A DNA stretch of 64,000 nucleotides from Heliocidaris erythrogramma. Taxonomy: Eukaryota; Echinodermata; Echinoidea; Camarodonta; Echinometridae. Below are positions 10,619-23,162 of the stretch, piece by piece. Made by a program: the position numbers and the translations under genes. Below the pieces are notes generated by a model. That model had not been told where the DNA came from and ran no database searches. It saw only the letters and a list, made by a program, of their open reading frames with translations. Every line of letters starts with the position of its first letter. Position 1 is the first letter of the stretch. The stretch lies in contig CM046869.1 of NCBI GenBank assembly GCA_025617745.1, positions 4,674,244 through 4,738,243 of the forward strand. Direction: 5' to 3'.

Positions 10619-11539
10619 TCCTTTACGGAAGGTAGTACCTGATATTTAGCACCTAATATTTTATTTGGTATAAAGTGAGGTTTCTAAAATTTACACTGCA
10701 GATGCAGAGGTTTATTTAAACATTAATGTAAAGATAGAATTGCTGCAAAAGCCGCAGTTGACTTAATCTTTGGATTGGGATTATAAATCGATTCAGAAAG
10801 CAAGCTGAATTTGATAACATTTCATGTATTGTAATACTTGTAATATACAATGCCAATGCACTTGTATGGGTCATTTGAAGGTCATAGAGTGTAAATGAAA
10901 GTGAACAAATAGTCAATGGGCTGTAGAGTATTTGCATAAATTCCATTATGCAGATATATTTAGAAGACATGTATATTGAAGGATATTGATTCTAGATAGA
11001 AATGCTCAGATTTAGTTGGTTTTATGCAAATGATATAGCAACCGATTAATTCATTATACAAAATAGCAAGTGAGAAAGTTAGACTGTTTGTAGGAATTTA
11101 TTTGAAAGAGAGTTACAAATTCAGAGTAAGCATTTTAATGAGTTTGCTTGATTAATATTTGTCATGCAATTGAATAATGACTGTTCATTGATTTATACAT
11201 GTTATGCAATATCTGGTAAAGAGAGATTATGCAATTTAGTACATTTGTCTATCAATGGATGTAAAGATAATTTAAAGGAAAAGACTCAGACAAAATAAGT
11301 ATGCATGTCAGGAAATGCAACAGGTTTATTAACAATTATTCATTCTGACATTTAAAGAGTTGGTCAGGAATACAAAGTACAAATACAAATTATGCTTAAA
11401 AGGATATTCTTGTAAGCTATAGATTAGCTTAAAGTTGCATGGTCTAGTTGATACATGTAAAAAAATTAAGTGTCAGGTTGATAGGTACAATGCCTATTCA
11501 ATACATGAAAGTTAGAAGTCCTTATTTAAAGATATATTA
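10619..11539. other. Intronic sequence, no gene seen
   Basis: AT-rich sequence with many ATGCAAAT-like words and no coding signal. Confidence 0.4.
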
Positions 11540-11890
11540 ATAATAGTTGTTTCTTTTATAGCGCCTTACCAGTTACAATGTAACCGACCAAAGCGCTTAC
11601 AGCATTATTACCCCGGTTACTGGATTCAGTTGCGATTCTGCACATTACAGTGCACATTCTCCACTCCTTTGGGGAGCATTCCCGCCAGTCGCCTGTTTCC
11701 AAGCGCGCACATGCTAATCCAACCACAATGACGTTCGCATCCTCACGGGTACCAATTTAACACCTGGGTGGAGAGGAGCAATGTAGATAAAATGCCTTGC
11801 TCAAGGGCATAAGTGCCGTACCCAGGTTCGAACCCACGACCTTTGCTTTCCCAGTCAAGTGATTGAACCACTCGAATACGACACCTCTAT
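11540..11890 (-). mobile_element. Probable tRNA-derived SINE
   Basis: The minus-strand head (about 11815-11890) contains TCGAGTGGTTCAATCA and GTGGGTTCGAACCTGGG, arranged like A and B boxes of a tRNA. Its body includes TGCTCAAGGGCA and ends towards 11560 with AGCGC-type sequence. No coding. The SINE class is inference from the promoter blocks. Confidence 0.55.
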
Positions 11891-13866
11891 TGAGGTACAG
11901 CGTTACATTTATATGTAATATAAGTAAACAATGCACCAAAACTTTGTTTTTCGCAGATCGAATATACGTCTTTGAAGTTTGGTGGGTATATGTATCTATG
12001 GATTTGACAACTGTCAGCTAACTTTGGTAAAAAAAAAAAGATGATGACGTCATTGCAAAGTTAAAACTGTAATTTATCCTGCATTACAGCATATGGCAAG
12101 CTTGTGGCATCGGTTGAAAATGGCCGCAATAGAAATCCCTTCTCATGGATAGCAAACACGGTATATGGTCTCACAGAAAGTCAGGTCAGTACGGATCCTG
12201 CACAGTTTCCGCCCCATCCATGCATTACACGTATTGTCTATGGGGCAAATCGGTTTTCCGACTTTGGGCCTCTGAACGATCTTTATTTTTCTTGAAATTT
12301 TGCAGGCACATTCCTTGAGGCGAAATGAAGAGAATCTCGAGGCCGCACTTTGAAAATCTGTCAAGCGTGACATTTTAGACGCCAGTTTGTCTATAAATCT
12401 ATCATGCATCACACGCTTCGACAGGAATGTCATAAAAATATGAAAGTGGTCTCAAAATGATGGCTATACGAAATGCTCTTTCCTATGATACCAAATACAG
12501 CTTAAAAAGAAAAAAAAAAGCCAAGTTAATTGCAAATAGAATTCATTTCAGTATATACCAGACATTTTCTTCTATTATAATTATACACAGCGCCGTTGTG
12601 CCGTGGTATACTATGCGTCACATATAAATAAATAAGTAAAAAATAAATTATAATTATCATTATCACCATCATAAACATCACCATTATCATCACCATTATC
12701 ATCCCCGTTATCATCATCATCACAGCCACCATTACCATCATCACCATCATCATCTTCATCATTCTTTTTTTTTAGTTCTTTGTTCTCCTCATACAACAGA
12801 TTGCATCATTTTCTTATCTATCTATCATTATCTTATCTGTATCATATTTTACCATGCATATCTTTATATTTCACATGTCAAATTCTCAACTAAATAGAAG
12901 ATACAGACGACATTGCATGCACATCGTTCTGATACGACTGCAGTTCTAGTTTTTTCTGTGCTTGGTACAGTGGTTGTTTTCCTTTTACAGAAAATGCCCT
13001 AAAATAAGTAGCCCATAACGGACTTTTCTAGACGATGCTGCATGTCATTTCCTTTAAAAACATCCCCTATATCATGTGTATTTTCTAACAAAGAAAACGA
13101 CACTTCCCCAAGTTATTTAAACAAAATCTAATTTTGTAAACTCCAATTAACTTTTTTTCTTTAGAAATAAAATGCTGTAAGTGAATACCGTATATCTTTT
13201 TATCTTGGCGCGTGCTATTTCTACGAACTCACAACACCATCGATATCGATGAACCACACCTACAACTTCAAGTATGCGTGCGTATTTCTTTCGTGCATAA
13301 TTGAGTTGCCGCGCACGAACATACATTGTAGTCCTGGTTAATTCTGAACAGTCCAGGCAGTGGACTAGATGAATGGAAGCGTGGGGGCGGGGGAGAAAAG
13401 TTAATGTTCCGATTTTATTTCGTGTTTTGTTCAGGCTATGGCATCCTGTACGGACCAAACAGACTGATCAGGAAACAGAACTAAAATTAATCTGTTACTG
13501 AATGAGATGTGAATTGGCCCCGAGGTCGGCTGTTTGGTATGGGTCCTCAGGTTCCATCATTTTGATGGTAATGGGGGGGGGGGGGGGTCTGAGACATGAT
13601 ATATTTGTATCTATATTTTGTTATAAGAAAGATACACTGTTATATGTTTATGAACAGAATATTGATGTAAATCAATGATGGTTAATCAAATTCAATTCAG
13701 TTCAAATCATGATCAAATCTGATTGACCTGATCCACCAAGTGGCGGTCGAGATCATGCAGAGGGGCCTCTGTGTGTGTGTGGGGGGGGGGGGGCGGGACA
13801 CGAAGCTGCAAAATCAGCGAACATAAATGTCGAAACTATACTATAACCATTGAATTAAAAATCGCT
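11891..13866. other. Intronic/intergenic sequence with (ATC)n and poly-G
   Basis: No gene is seen. It contains an imperfect (ATC)n microsatellite at about 12655-12765 and G runs at 13575-13588 and 13781-13792. Open frames here come from the simple repeats. Confidence 0.5.
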
Positions 13867-14993
13867 TTATTGACCCAGCATCAAAATATGCAAGGCAACA
13901 CAACCTATCAAACATTTGAGCAAATTAACAAAGGTAACCTGTCCCATCCGAGAAAACGAGGGGGAGGAGAAGGAGGAGGAGGAAGTTGGGGTAGTCTTCT
14001 CAATAGGTGCAACATCATCACCTTCGACTTTAACACTTGTAGCAGAAGGAACTGTGCCATCTTGCACATAAGTACTAGCCGGCGTGGTTGCGGACCAAGA
14101 AAAATCATGACAGTTTTCAAGTTGCGCAGATACGCTGTAAGGACCAAGTCTGGCCTTGCTGCAGCATCGTATGGGTTCGCCAGAATTTTTCATCCTAAAC
14201 CTAGATCTTATACTCCTTCCTGTTTCGTCAACATATTGGTAGTCATACAAAACCACGGAACTTCCCTGAAAGCAAAACAATCTTGCTTCACTATCTGCTA
14301 CAGAAGCATTGCAGTGAACGACTATGTTTGTATCACCAGGGTCACTGAGAACATAACATTTGGCCTTTCCTGGTGGTGGTAGGACGACCAATGTTCTAAT
14401 GCACTGATATTGTTCGTATCTGTCGCCAATATGCACTACCTCGATAAAGTCATATGTATCCTGATCCTCATTTCGAGCTTCCATTATGGCAAATCTGACG
14501 TATTCACTGAATTCAGAAATATCAAACCTAGAGGTCTGACTTTCAGTCTTCGTACCGCCAGGATGAAAATTGCCATTTGAATAGAAGGGGAGACGCTTAG
14601 ACACCATACGCACAAGCACTGTTGATACGACGGAGGCAGAGGGAGAGACTGCGGCACCGTCATACCATGCAATGGGCAGTCAATAGTGACATTATCGCCT
14701 GATTGAGTCCACACAGTCTCTACCTCACTATTGGCTACAACAGAGAGAACTAAACCCAAGACCAAGACCAAGACCAAAACCACAGCCCGAAATAAATCCT
14801 GACACAAGCTATAAACCTGTAAATTGACATTTTCTCTGATGGTGTCGTTTTGCTTTTTCTTACGTCTAGCTAGAATATGATTTGTGTTTTTGGTATCTCT
14901 CTCGTTCCGGATCAGGTCTCCCTCTGTCAGGTTTTTGTATTTTCGGGAGCGTTGACCAGGACGGTTGTATGCATACATCCATTTTCTATCATT
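13867..14993 (-). CDS. Putative Ig-like membrane protein, last exon (frame break near 14675)
   Basis: It follows the minus-strand acceptor TTACAG (14994-14999) in phase 0 and reads NDRKWMYAYNRPGQRSRKYK. A basic stretch (RRKKK) precedes one hydrophobic segment, VVLVLVLVLGLVLSVVA. Then VWTQSGDNVTIDCPL begins an Ig-like domain with NVT and NAS glycosylation sites, a DQDTYDF segment like the Ig F strand, and a second cysteine-containing domain. A hydrophobic tail (VNLLKCLIGCVALHILML) ends the protein. The positive charge before the hydrophobic segment suggests a type II anchor. The frame changes near 14675: either a one-base error or mutation, or a 47-nt intron (GTATGA...CAACAG). The TAA stop overlaps AATAAA. 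Confidence 0.5.
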
Positions 14994-16170
14994 CTGTAAT
15001 GAATTTCAATATGAAATAGATTTTTAAGCTATAGTTGAGTTCTGGTCATTATATTGAATTGTGAAAGAAACTGTCTCAAAGCAATTAAGAAAGGTTGATT
15101 ATATAGCACATAAGAATTGGTGCATGCTGTAAGGCTTTGGAATCACCAAAATGATAACGAATTGACTCGATCCTGCTGAGAGTCACATGCACTGCACACA
15201 GAAAGGTGTATATGGGACTACACACAAATGTTCGGCCTGAACATTTCAGCCGTTTCTTGTCATATTTTAAATGTGAGGGCATTTGAAGAGTAATACTTTT
15301 CAGGGAACATATCTACTATTATAATCTTCCAAACTAACTTAATAAGAATGAGAAAGTTCACAAATTATTTGTTAGCTTTCCCAGAACTCAACCTTCCCTT
15401 TAACTTGTAGAAAGTTACACAAACCATTTCCTGCTTCATGTAAGAATAGTATTTGTTAATCATTTATTCTAAAACATGTTCATAGAACAACGTTTTTCAT
15501 TATGACCTTACTAATAGTAAGAATTCAGGTTATTCGAAAAATGTTTTACAGCACATAACATGATAACATTATTAAACAGTTCGAATCAGTCTCAAATCAA
15601 TCAAGAACCCTTTGATTATTGGTGTCTGTTCAAATGAAAATAATAATAATAAATCAATACGATATCATAATCAACTGAAACTGGATTAACAAGTTGATTT
15701 ATTCTATTATTATACAAACTTATTGGTTATATAGAAGTAATGTGATTTCCTATGGGGTCATCCCAGTAGACGATAACCACTAGACCGACAGACACGAGAC
15801 TGAGAAAACAAAGAAATTCATAAGAAAATATTGAAAAGTAGAATATTTTAAAAGGTCGACAAGACTGATGGCCCATTTGACAGTACACGACACCGACAAA
15901 AATAAATACATATGAAATGATATGGGAAGAAAAATGTCGGTCTAGTGCGCCGTCGGTCTAGTGAACCATCAAAAAAAGTTGTCAGAGTCCCTGCGAGACC
16001 GATCTATAATTATAAGATTATTCCCCTTTATTATATCGTGTATGTGTATCAAAGGCCATACAAAACAGGAAAACGTAGGGATTACAGAAATTATATCTGT
16101 GCCTCAGATGAGTGGTTACCAACCATCCTTTTACGTAGACGGTTATGAAATAAATATAAGAAGCGCTTAC
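14994..16170 (-). other. Intron of the Ig-like gene
   Basis: AT-rich sequence without coding signal between the acceptor at 14994-14999 and the donor at 16165-16170. Confidence 0.45.
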
Positions 16171-16374
16171 CTTCAACCTTTCTTCATTAGCTCCAGATCC
16201 TACAGAACAGTCTGCGTTGTTGGTATTTCCATCACCTTCAATTGGGTCATCCCTGCTGCTGCCATCTGTCTCTATTTCTTTCTCACTCTCAGCATCCTCG
16301 TCGACACAAGCTGAGTTCTGATGATACCGTTCAGATGAATTGTTTTTCTCATCTAACTGGCGTAGATGAATGGC
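16171..16374 (-). CDS. Ig-like gene, acidic duplicated exon 3 (68 codons)
   Basis: Minus-strand exon bounded by ATATAG and the donor GTAAGC, phase 0 at both ends. It encodes AIHLRQLDEKNNSSERYHQN, then ACVDEDAESEKEIETDGSS and ends GANEERLK. It is strongly acidic, low in hydrophobics and similar to the two exons upstream, so it arose by exon duplication. Lying N-terminal to the hydrophobic segment, it would be cytoplasmic under the type II model. Confidence 0.55.
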
Positions 16375-16785
16375 CTATATTGGGGAAAAGTTAATTTAAT
16401 GGTAAGAAAAATGGTTTTGTATCATTCTTGATGAAATTCACCTATGGACATCGTAATGTTCAAAACATTGTATATTACAACAAACGCCAAGTAATATTTC
16501 TTATCATAAATCCCAAAAAATATTGTTTTAATTATTGCGGAAAGAACTAGGAGACATTAGAATACATTAGAGGTTAATTGAATATTCAAACCGCTAAATG
16601 ATTATCTTTTATTATGAAACTTTCCGACATGTCTTTTCAAGAAGCTCAAGACAGATGTATGCAAATTTTATTCACATATTAATTGTCCACAAATGTTAAT
16701 AGGAAAATCAAAATAAAAATTATGTTTCTCATTTGATGTCTCATTATTACCATCACAGTACACCTTGTTTGAAGAAAGCACTTAC
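16375..16785 (-). other. Intron between duplicated acidic exons
   Basis: No coding signal. The sequence next to the exons resembles the other introns of the triplicate, which supports tandem duplication of exon plus flanks. Confidence 0.4.
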
Positions 16786-16977
16786 CTTCACCCTTTCTTC
16801 AATAGTTCCAAATCCAAGCAAACTTTCTTTGGTGTTGGTGTCTCCATCACTGCTGCCATCATCTGCCTCGGTTTCTTTCCCGCTCTCAGCATCATTGTCG
16901 AAACATGCTGTGTTCCGATGACACTGTTCAGATGAATTGTTTTCCTCATCTGAGTTTGTCAGGGATACATCAATGGC
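16786..16977 (-). CDS. Ig-like gene, acidic duplicated exon 2 (64 codons)
   Basis: Minus-strand exon after CTATACAG, ending at the donor GTAAGT, phase 0 at both ends. It reads AIDVSLTNSDEENNSSEQCH, then DNDAESGKETEADDGSSDGD, and ends IEERVK. NNSSE, DAES-KE-E-D and EER-K are shared with the neighbouring exon at 16171-16374. Confidence 0.55.
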
Positions 16978-17351
16978 CTGTATAGGGGAATATTCATTGG
17001 TAAGTATATATGCAACTTCGTATCATTTATGACGCCATCGTTTCATCGGAACAAAATAAACATGCAGCGTTGACTATGTACATGAAAGTTTTCGGTCGAA
17101 GAATGTGTTTATTAAATTTCGGAGAAATATAGGCCTACACCTATTTCTTTTCATTAATGATCCTAAATGACATTCCTTTTACGAAAACGTTTTTCAGGAC
17201 TTAGTGGTAAAGATTTTATTAGATCAAATCCATTCCCCTTTACCATTTCCAATAGATAAACACACCATATATACATGTATCTAATCATAAAATCCATTTT
17301 CATTTGATATCAACACCGCACTTTACCTCACGGAATTTAGGAAGAGCTCAC
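16978..17351 (-). other. Intron between duplicated acidic exons
   Basis: No coding signal; AT-rich. Confidence 0.4.
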
Positions 17352-17513
17352 CCTTTCTGCAGTAGCTTCTGATCCAAGAGAACTGTCTAAGTTGTTGGTA
17401 CCTCCATCAACTTCACGGCGGCCATCTTTGCAATTGTCATCTGCATCTGTTTCTTTCCCCCTCTCAGCGTCCTTGTAGAAACAAGCCGGGAATAGTTGGA
17501 GTAGATCAATGGC
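17352..17513 (-). CDS. Ig-like gene, acidic duplicated exon 1 (54 codons, most diverged)
   Basis: Minus-strand exon after CATATAG, phase 0. It reads AIDLLQLFPACFYKDAERGK and ends with SEATAER before GTGAGC. The donor lies two codons earlier than in its two relatives. It lacks the NNSSE block. Exons further upstream with the start codon were not found; the L1-like element begins about 190 bp away. Confidence 0.5.
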
Positions 17514-19198
17514 CTATATGGAAGAATATTTATTGGTAAGTAGAAGTAATGTTCTGCGGCGTTGACCATCTGTGTTTTTGGTAGAAGAATATGTTGAACG
17601 TAGCAGACATAAACGACTTCTTGTAATGATGCCAAATGAGATTTTAAAGACACTTTTTGCAATGCTTAGGAAGCGCTTATACCTTCACCCTATCCTCACT
17701 ATTCAGTCTTCTGAATATGCATGGACTTAATCAGTCTGTATCATGATTTTGATAACTCGATTGTACCTACAGAATTACTTTTGAGTGATGCAAGTACGTT
17801 TCTCTTTCGTAAAGTTATCAAGGGTACAGATGGCGCTCTTTCATTTTTTGAAAATTTCATTTAATGTGATACAGACGGAAGATACATTTTATTAGAGGTT
17901 GGGGTACAAAACATGAAATACATTCTTTGTAATGTATATTTTCCCGTTAGAGATAAACAGCAGGAACAAATAGAATTTCTTAATCATTTAAGCCTTCGCT
18001 TAAATGAATTTAATCTGAACAACTCCCGCATGATAGTTGGTGGCGATTTTAATATGATTCGAAATTTTGATCTGGACATTTCAAGTAAAGGGAGCATTAG
18101 AGGTCACACTTTTAATTTAGAATTCGAGGATTTCCTTGGAAGATTTAATGTGTTAGATATATGGAGGAAAAGAAACCAGGACAAGATTCAATATACTTAC
18201 AGACAAAATAACCCTTTAATTCAACGTAGGTTAGATAATTGGATAATTTAGAATGAACTGCACAACAAAATTTCCGAGTGCAATATTATACCCTCCATTG
18301 CTCCTGATCACTCAGTAATTCATCTATGTTTGCTCTTGGGAGATAAAGTTTTAAAGAATATAGGTCCATCTTACTGGAAATTCAACAATAGTCTTTGCTT
18401 CGACGTAGAATATGTTCAATATATAAGAGCAGAAATTAAAAATTGTAATGATCAGGGAAAGAAGGATATTACAGACCCTAGGGACTTGTGGGATTTTGTT
18501 AAAATGAATATCCGTGAAAAAAGCAAAAAGTACTCCAAAAACAGGGCACAAGAAACTAGAGAAAAATTAAGAAAATTACAGATAGATATTCAGAAGCTAG
18601 AAGATTTACTGGTGAGTTCCTCAGATAATAATACTTTACACAACTTAGAATTAAAGAGAAATGAATTCAAAACTATTTACAATCAGAGAGTTGTTGGTTT
18701 AAAGATAAGATCACGTGCAAAATGATTTGAAGAAACTGAAGAAATCAGAGAAAAACGTTTATAGATAAATTGAAATTAGAAGATAAAAATGAAGAAATAA
18801 CTGACCCCAAAGATATTTTGACTGAAATAAGACATTTTTACCATAACTTGTATTTAGAACATCATGGAACTGATATGGCGGAAGGTTATTTTCATGACAT
18901 CTCCCCTTTGAAAATAAGTGAAGCTAGTAAGAAATTATGTGATGATAAAATTACGATCGGGGAATGTACTTCAGTGTTAAATAAAATGTCTTTAAATAAA
19001 TCTCCTGGGAATGATGGCCTGACCGTTGAATTTTATCGCACTTTTTGGCATGATATAGGGGACCTTGTTTTAGATTCATTTAATACATCTTTTGAGAAAG
19101 CTGAATTGTCTACTACTCAAAAACAGGGCGTTATAACTATAATTAAAAAAGAAGATAAAAATCCTTTATATATTCGTAACTACAGACCAATTACCCTT

Positions 19199-19460
19199 TT
19201 CAATTCAATTCAATTCAATTCAGTATTTATTTCCAATTCATAAAAATGAACAAAGTCATATACAGACAAATAAAAATATGAAAAAAGCAATCAAAAGTAA
19301 TAGGAAAGGTAGAGTTGTTACATGGTTGAACATAAATGAATGGAAAAGGGGCATGCACTAAAAAGCCAAGAAAAGGCTTGTATGGACGCACATGCCCAAC
19401 GTGGATTGATGATTAAAATAATATTGCTACCATGGATGCGGTTATTAAGTACAGTACAGT
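19199..19460 (-). mobile_element. Short retroposon inserted in the L1/Tx1-like reverse transcriptase
   Basis: It starts with (CAATT)n and ATTCAGTATTTATTTCC, which on the minus strand is a (ATTGA)n-tailed 3' end. It interrupts the conserved RPIT-LLNVDYK region; the reverse transcriptase reading resumes near 19463. It is probably a 5'-truncated LINE or SINE in reverse orientation. Confidence 0.6.
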
Positions 19461-21622
19461 TTTTAATGTTGACTATAAGATATCGAAACTTTTGGCTGAG
19501 AGAATAAAGAAGGTACTATAAGAAGTGATACATGTTGATCAAGTAGGATTTCTTACTGGTAGAAATTTTGGGGAAGCTGTAAGAATTATTGATGATATTA
19601 TTTTTTACACAAAGACATACAATGTACAAGGGTTTTTAGTAACTGTTGATTTTGAGAAAGCTTTTGACACAGTTTCACACTCATATATGAAAGCATTGAT
19701 GAAAAAATATGGTTTTGGCACCCATTTCTGTAGATGGATAGAAGTTTTGTATAATAATGTTGTCAGTTGTGTCATGAACGGAGGGTATTCTACAGGTTAT
19801 TTTGAAATAGGTAGGGCGTAAGACAAGGGGATCCGTTGACCCCGTATATATTTTTGTTGATTATAGAAACATTAGCTTTGGCTATTCGAAAAGAACAAAA
19901 TTTAAAAGGTATTTCGATAGGTAATATAGAAGTTAAGTTGGTTATGTATGCAGACGATTGTTCTATTTTTCTAAAAGATATAGAAGATATGAAAATCTTA
20001 GAAAAAATAATGGATTCTTTCTCTCAGGTATCTGGCCTGAAAATTAATAAGGATAAGACACAAATAATGGATTTGGGGTCTGCTAGTCGAAATGAAAATA
20101 TTTTACCCAATATCACTTTGGGTAAACTGGTTTCCTTGGTTAAAGTACTTGGGATATATTTTAATCTTGACATTAATGTTAAAGAAGAAATGAATTATAA
20201 AGAAATTCTTAGCAAAGCAAAAAGATTGTTAGGGTGGTGGAAGCAAAGGGATCTTACTCTTTTTGGGAAAATTCAATTAGTTAAAGTTTTTGCTATTTCT
20301 AAATTATTATATGTATCTTCTATAATGTCAGTACCGTCATGGGTATTCAAAGAAGTAGAGGCGATCTGCTTTAACTTCATTTGGAATGGTCACGATAAGA
20401 TAAAAAGGAACATTTTATATAGGAATTATGATATGGGGGGTTTAAAAATGTTGAACTTTAAATACATGGTCTGTGCTCAAAGGGTAATTTGGATTAAGAG
20501 ACTTCTTATAGGTATTAATGACATGAAATGGAAACAATTTTTTGATTTTATATTCCATAAGGTAGGGGCAGGATGATATTTCTTTGCAATTACAACTGTA
20601 ATAAACGACATAAAGGTACCCGATATTTATATGGAATTTCTGAGTATCTGGAATTATTTACAAGAGAAACAATTTATTGCCAAAGAAACTCGTAACGAAA
20701 ATCAAATAATATTCAATAATACTCTTATTACAGGTAGGACTTTTCGGTTTAATGAAAAACTATACGACGCACATTTTTTTCAAGTTAAACATTTGATTAA
20801 TACAGAGGGTGATATCAGATCAGGGGAATATTTCATGGGGAATATTTCATAAGGAAAGGTTTAAATGTAGATGGTATACTTCTGCTCAATGATATATACC
20901 ATAAGCTGCCAGTTTCTTGGAAGGCGAAGAGAGAAAATGATACTTTAAACGATAATCTGGACTACTAGTATTCCATCATTTTCTTCAACGTTAACAAAAA
21001 AGTGTATTCTCTGGAGTCTGTGACATCCAAAATGTTATACAATATTTTCGTTAGTACAATACAAGATTCTTTTGCTTTTAAACATCCAGAAGTATTAGCT
21101 CTTAATCTGGATAAGTCGGTAGTGGCAACATGTTTTTCTGTCCCCAGGTTTTGCACTTTAGATTGGAAGTTAAGGGAATTTCAATACAAACTTTTACATA
21201 GCATTATATTTTGTAATGATAAATTACATACATTTGGATTTGCTCAGTCAAATTTATGTTCGTTTTGTAAAAAATATATAGAAACGTATTTTCACATCTT
21301 CTATCAATGTGAACAAATATCAAATATATGGAAGGAGGTGGGAAATGAACTGAAAATGTTTCAGCTACTTAATATACAATGGATTGATGTATTACTAGGC
21401 TTCAGAGAAAATCTGAAAGATAATATTTTGGTTAATCACGTACTTATTATGGGCAAATATATGATTTACAACAGTCGTAAACACGGAAGGCTCCCAACTT
21501 GTAAAGACATCTGTAAGGCTATAGAGAACTCCCCAAAAATTGAATATGAAAAAGCAAGAATAAAGGACAAACTAACAATACATTATAAAAAATGGGAACA
21601 TTTCATCCCTTCAAGATCGTAA

Positions 21623-23160
21623 AATTTAGGTTTTTGTTGATCATTTTTTGTCTTTCCTCCTCCCCACTCCTTTTTACTTTTTCGCTGATCCAACCATTTA
21701 CAAGTCATTGAGTGCTTGTTTTCATTTATTTTTTAACAGGATAATTTCATACAAAACATTAAAAAAATAATCAGGGGTATTAAAGTAGCGCCTTCATTGT
21801 TTTTATTTCGTTTTTTAATGCATTTGAATATCATATTTAGATTGCATATTTTCCATTGTACTAGTGGTATTTGTTTTGTGGGAGCAAAATAAAGAAGGCC
21901 ACTCTGCATAATTTTTTTTCTCTCGATTTTTCTTCATTTGTATATGTATGTTTTTTGTTTGTTTTTTCTTTTAACTAGTGACAAATGGGAGAAGAGAATG
22001 GTCATTCTGTTAAATTTTACTATCTTGATGTTTCGAATGAGGGTAATAAAGATAAAATATGATAATAACCATAATGAATATGATGATGATAATAGTAATA
22101 TTAATAATAATAATAGTAATAATAATAGTAATAATAATCACAACAATAAGAATAGTTATAGTAATCGTAATAATAATACCAATTATAATAATCGTAATGA
22201 AAGCATTTATAACAGAGATACACGTAGTAAAAACAATGATATAATTTATGAAACTCCAAAGAAAATCTTTTTTTTTTTTTTACATTGTGCAAAATGTTTT
22301 ATCAGTGCATGAGCCTTGAAGTATTCACCTTTCTTTTTTGTTTCCATAAAGCAATCTTTATTCAGACTGCCAAATCTTTATTGATTTAATTAACGTTAAA
22401 ACATATTGTATATTTCTTGTCTGCGAGTTTTTTTTTTACATTGTATGCAAATATAATTATATGTCTGGGGAAATACGAGTGTAGCACAAAGTATATAGCA
22501 CGAAATATTATGTTTCTTTGACGTTGTGACAATGTCTTAAAGATCTTAGTTAAGTAAAAATACAATGGCCTTAAAAACAAAGGGAATATAATATACATTT
22601 TTACATAATTTTGTTATCTGTTTAAGATTGAATATGTTCAATGAAAAATATTTATTGGTTTATGATGTATGAAAAATAATGTCACATTTTTAGTTCTGTG
22701 CAATTTTCTTTGTATTGATAATCTGAATGGAGATTAAGAAAATAAAGGAATTTCGTGATAACATTTGTGACAACAAAATTTAGAATAACAAAAAATTGAA
22801 ATCTTTAAATAAATGCGCCTCTTCATTATATGTCTTAATTTTGAAACTGCTTTATTTAGGGGGTCTAAAATAGTACCTTCACCTTTTCTTTATCCTTTCA
22901 TCTTTATTCAGATTACCTAATTTGTATGTAGTGATTTGATTAATTTTCATAATATCATGTATATTAATGAATTATTTTCTATAATGTATGAAATAATAAA
23001 ATTACTTAGCTGTGTTAAAAATACTATTGGTAAAAAAGAATGTAAGGAAATGTATGATGTACCAATATTATATTCTTTATAATTGTACTTTTGATGTGAT
23101 ATATTTTGTATTTAAAATCTGAATAAAGGCAAAAAAGCTTTAAAAAAAATAATAATAATA
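21623..23160 (+). other. 3' untranslated part of the L1-like element and (AAT)n
   Basis: No coding region. Contains an imperfect (AAT)n run at 22060-22210, several AATAAA-like words, and T- and A-rich stretches. Whether all of it belongs to the element cannot be decided. Confidence 0.45.
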
Positions 23161-23162
23161 AT

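Larger units (their letters stand above)
17700..23160 (+). mobile_element. L1/Tx1-like non-LTR retrotransposon, degenerate
   Basis: Reading fragments follow the order of an ORF2: an APE-type endonuclease (17913-18251; NVYFPVRDK, VGGDFNMI, RRLDNWII), a linker (18330-18725), then reverse transcriptase (18770-20576) with SPGNDGLTVEFYRTFW, NYRPITL, VDQVGFLTGR, VTVDFEKAFDTV, QGDPLTPYIF and YADD. The C-terminal region (21002-21622) contains a CSFCKK-type cysteine motif. Stops and frameshifts break it, and a separate insertion sits at about 19199-19460 between RPIT and LLNVDYKI. The probable 3' end is an A-rich (AAT)n tail near 23160. It is not competent to move. Confidence 0.8.

Noticed and set aside
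12526-12796. Met- or Asp-rich minus-strand frames
   Set aside because: Translations of the (ATC)n microsatellite.
22059-22312. Asn-rich and Tyr-rich open frames on both strands
   Set aside because: They are products of the (AAT)n microsatellite.
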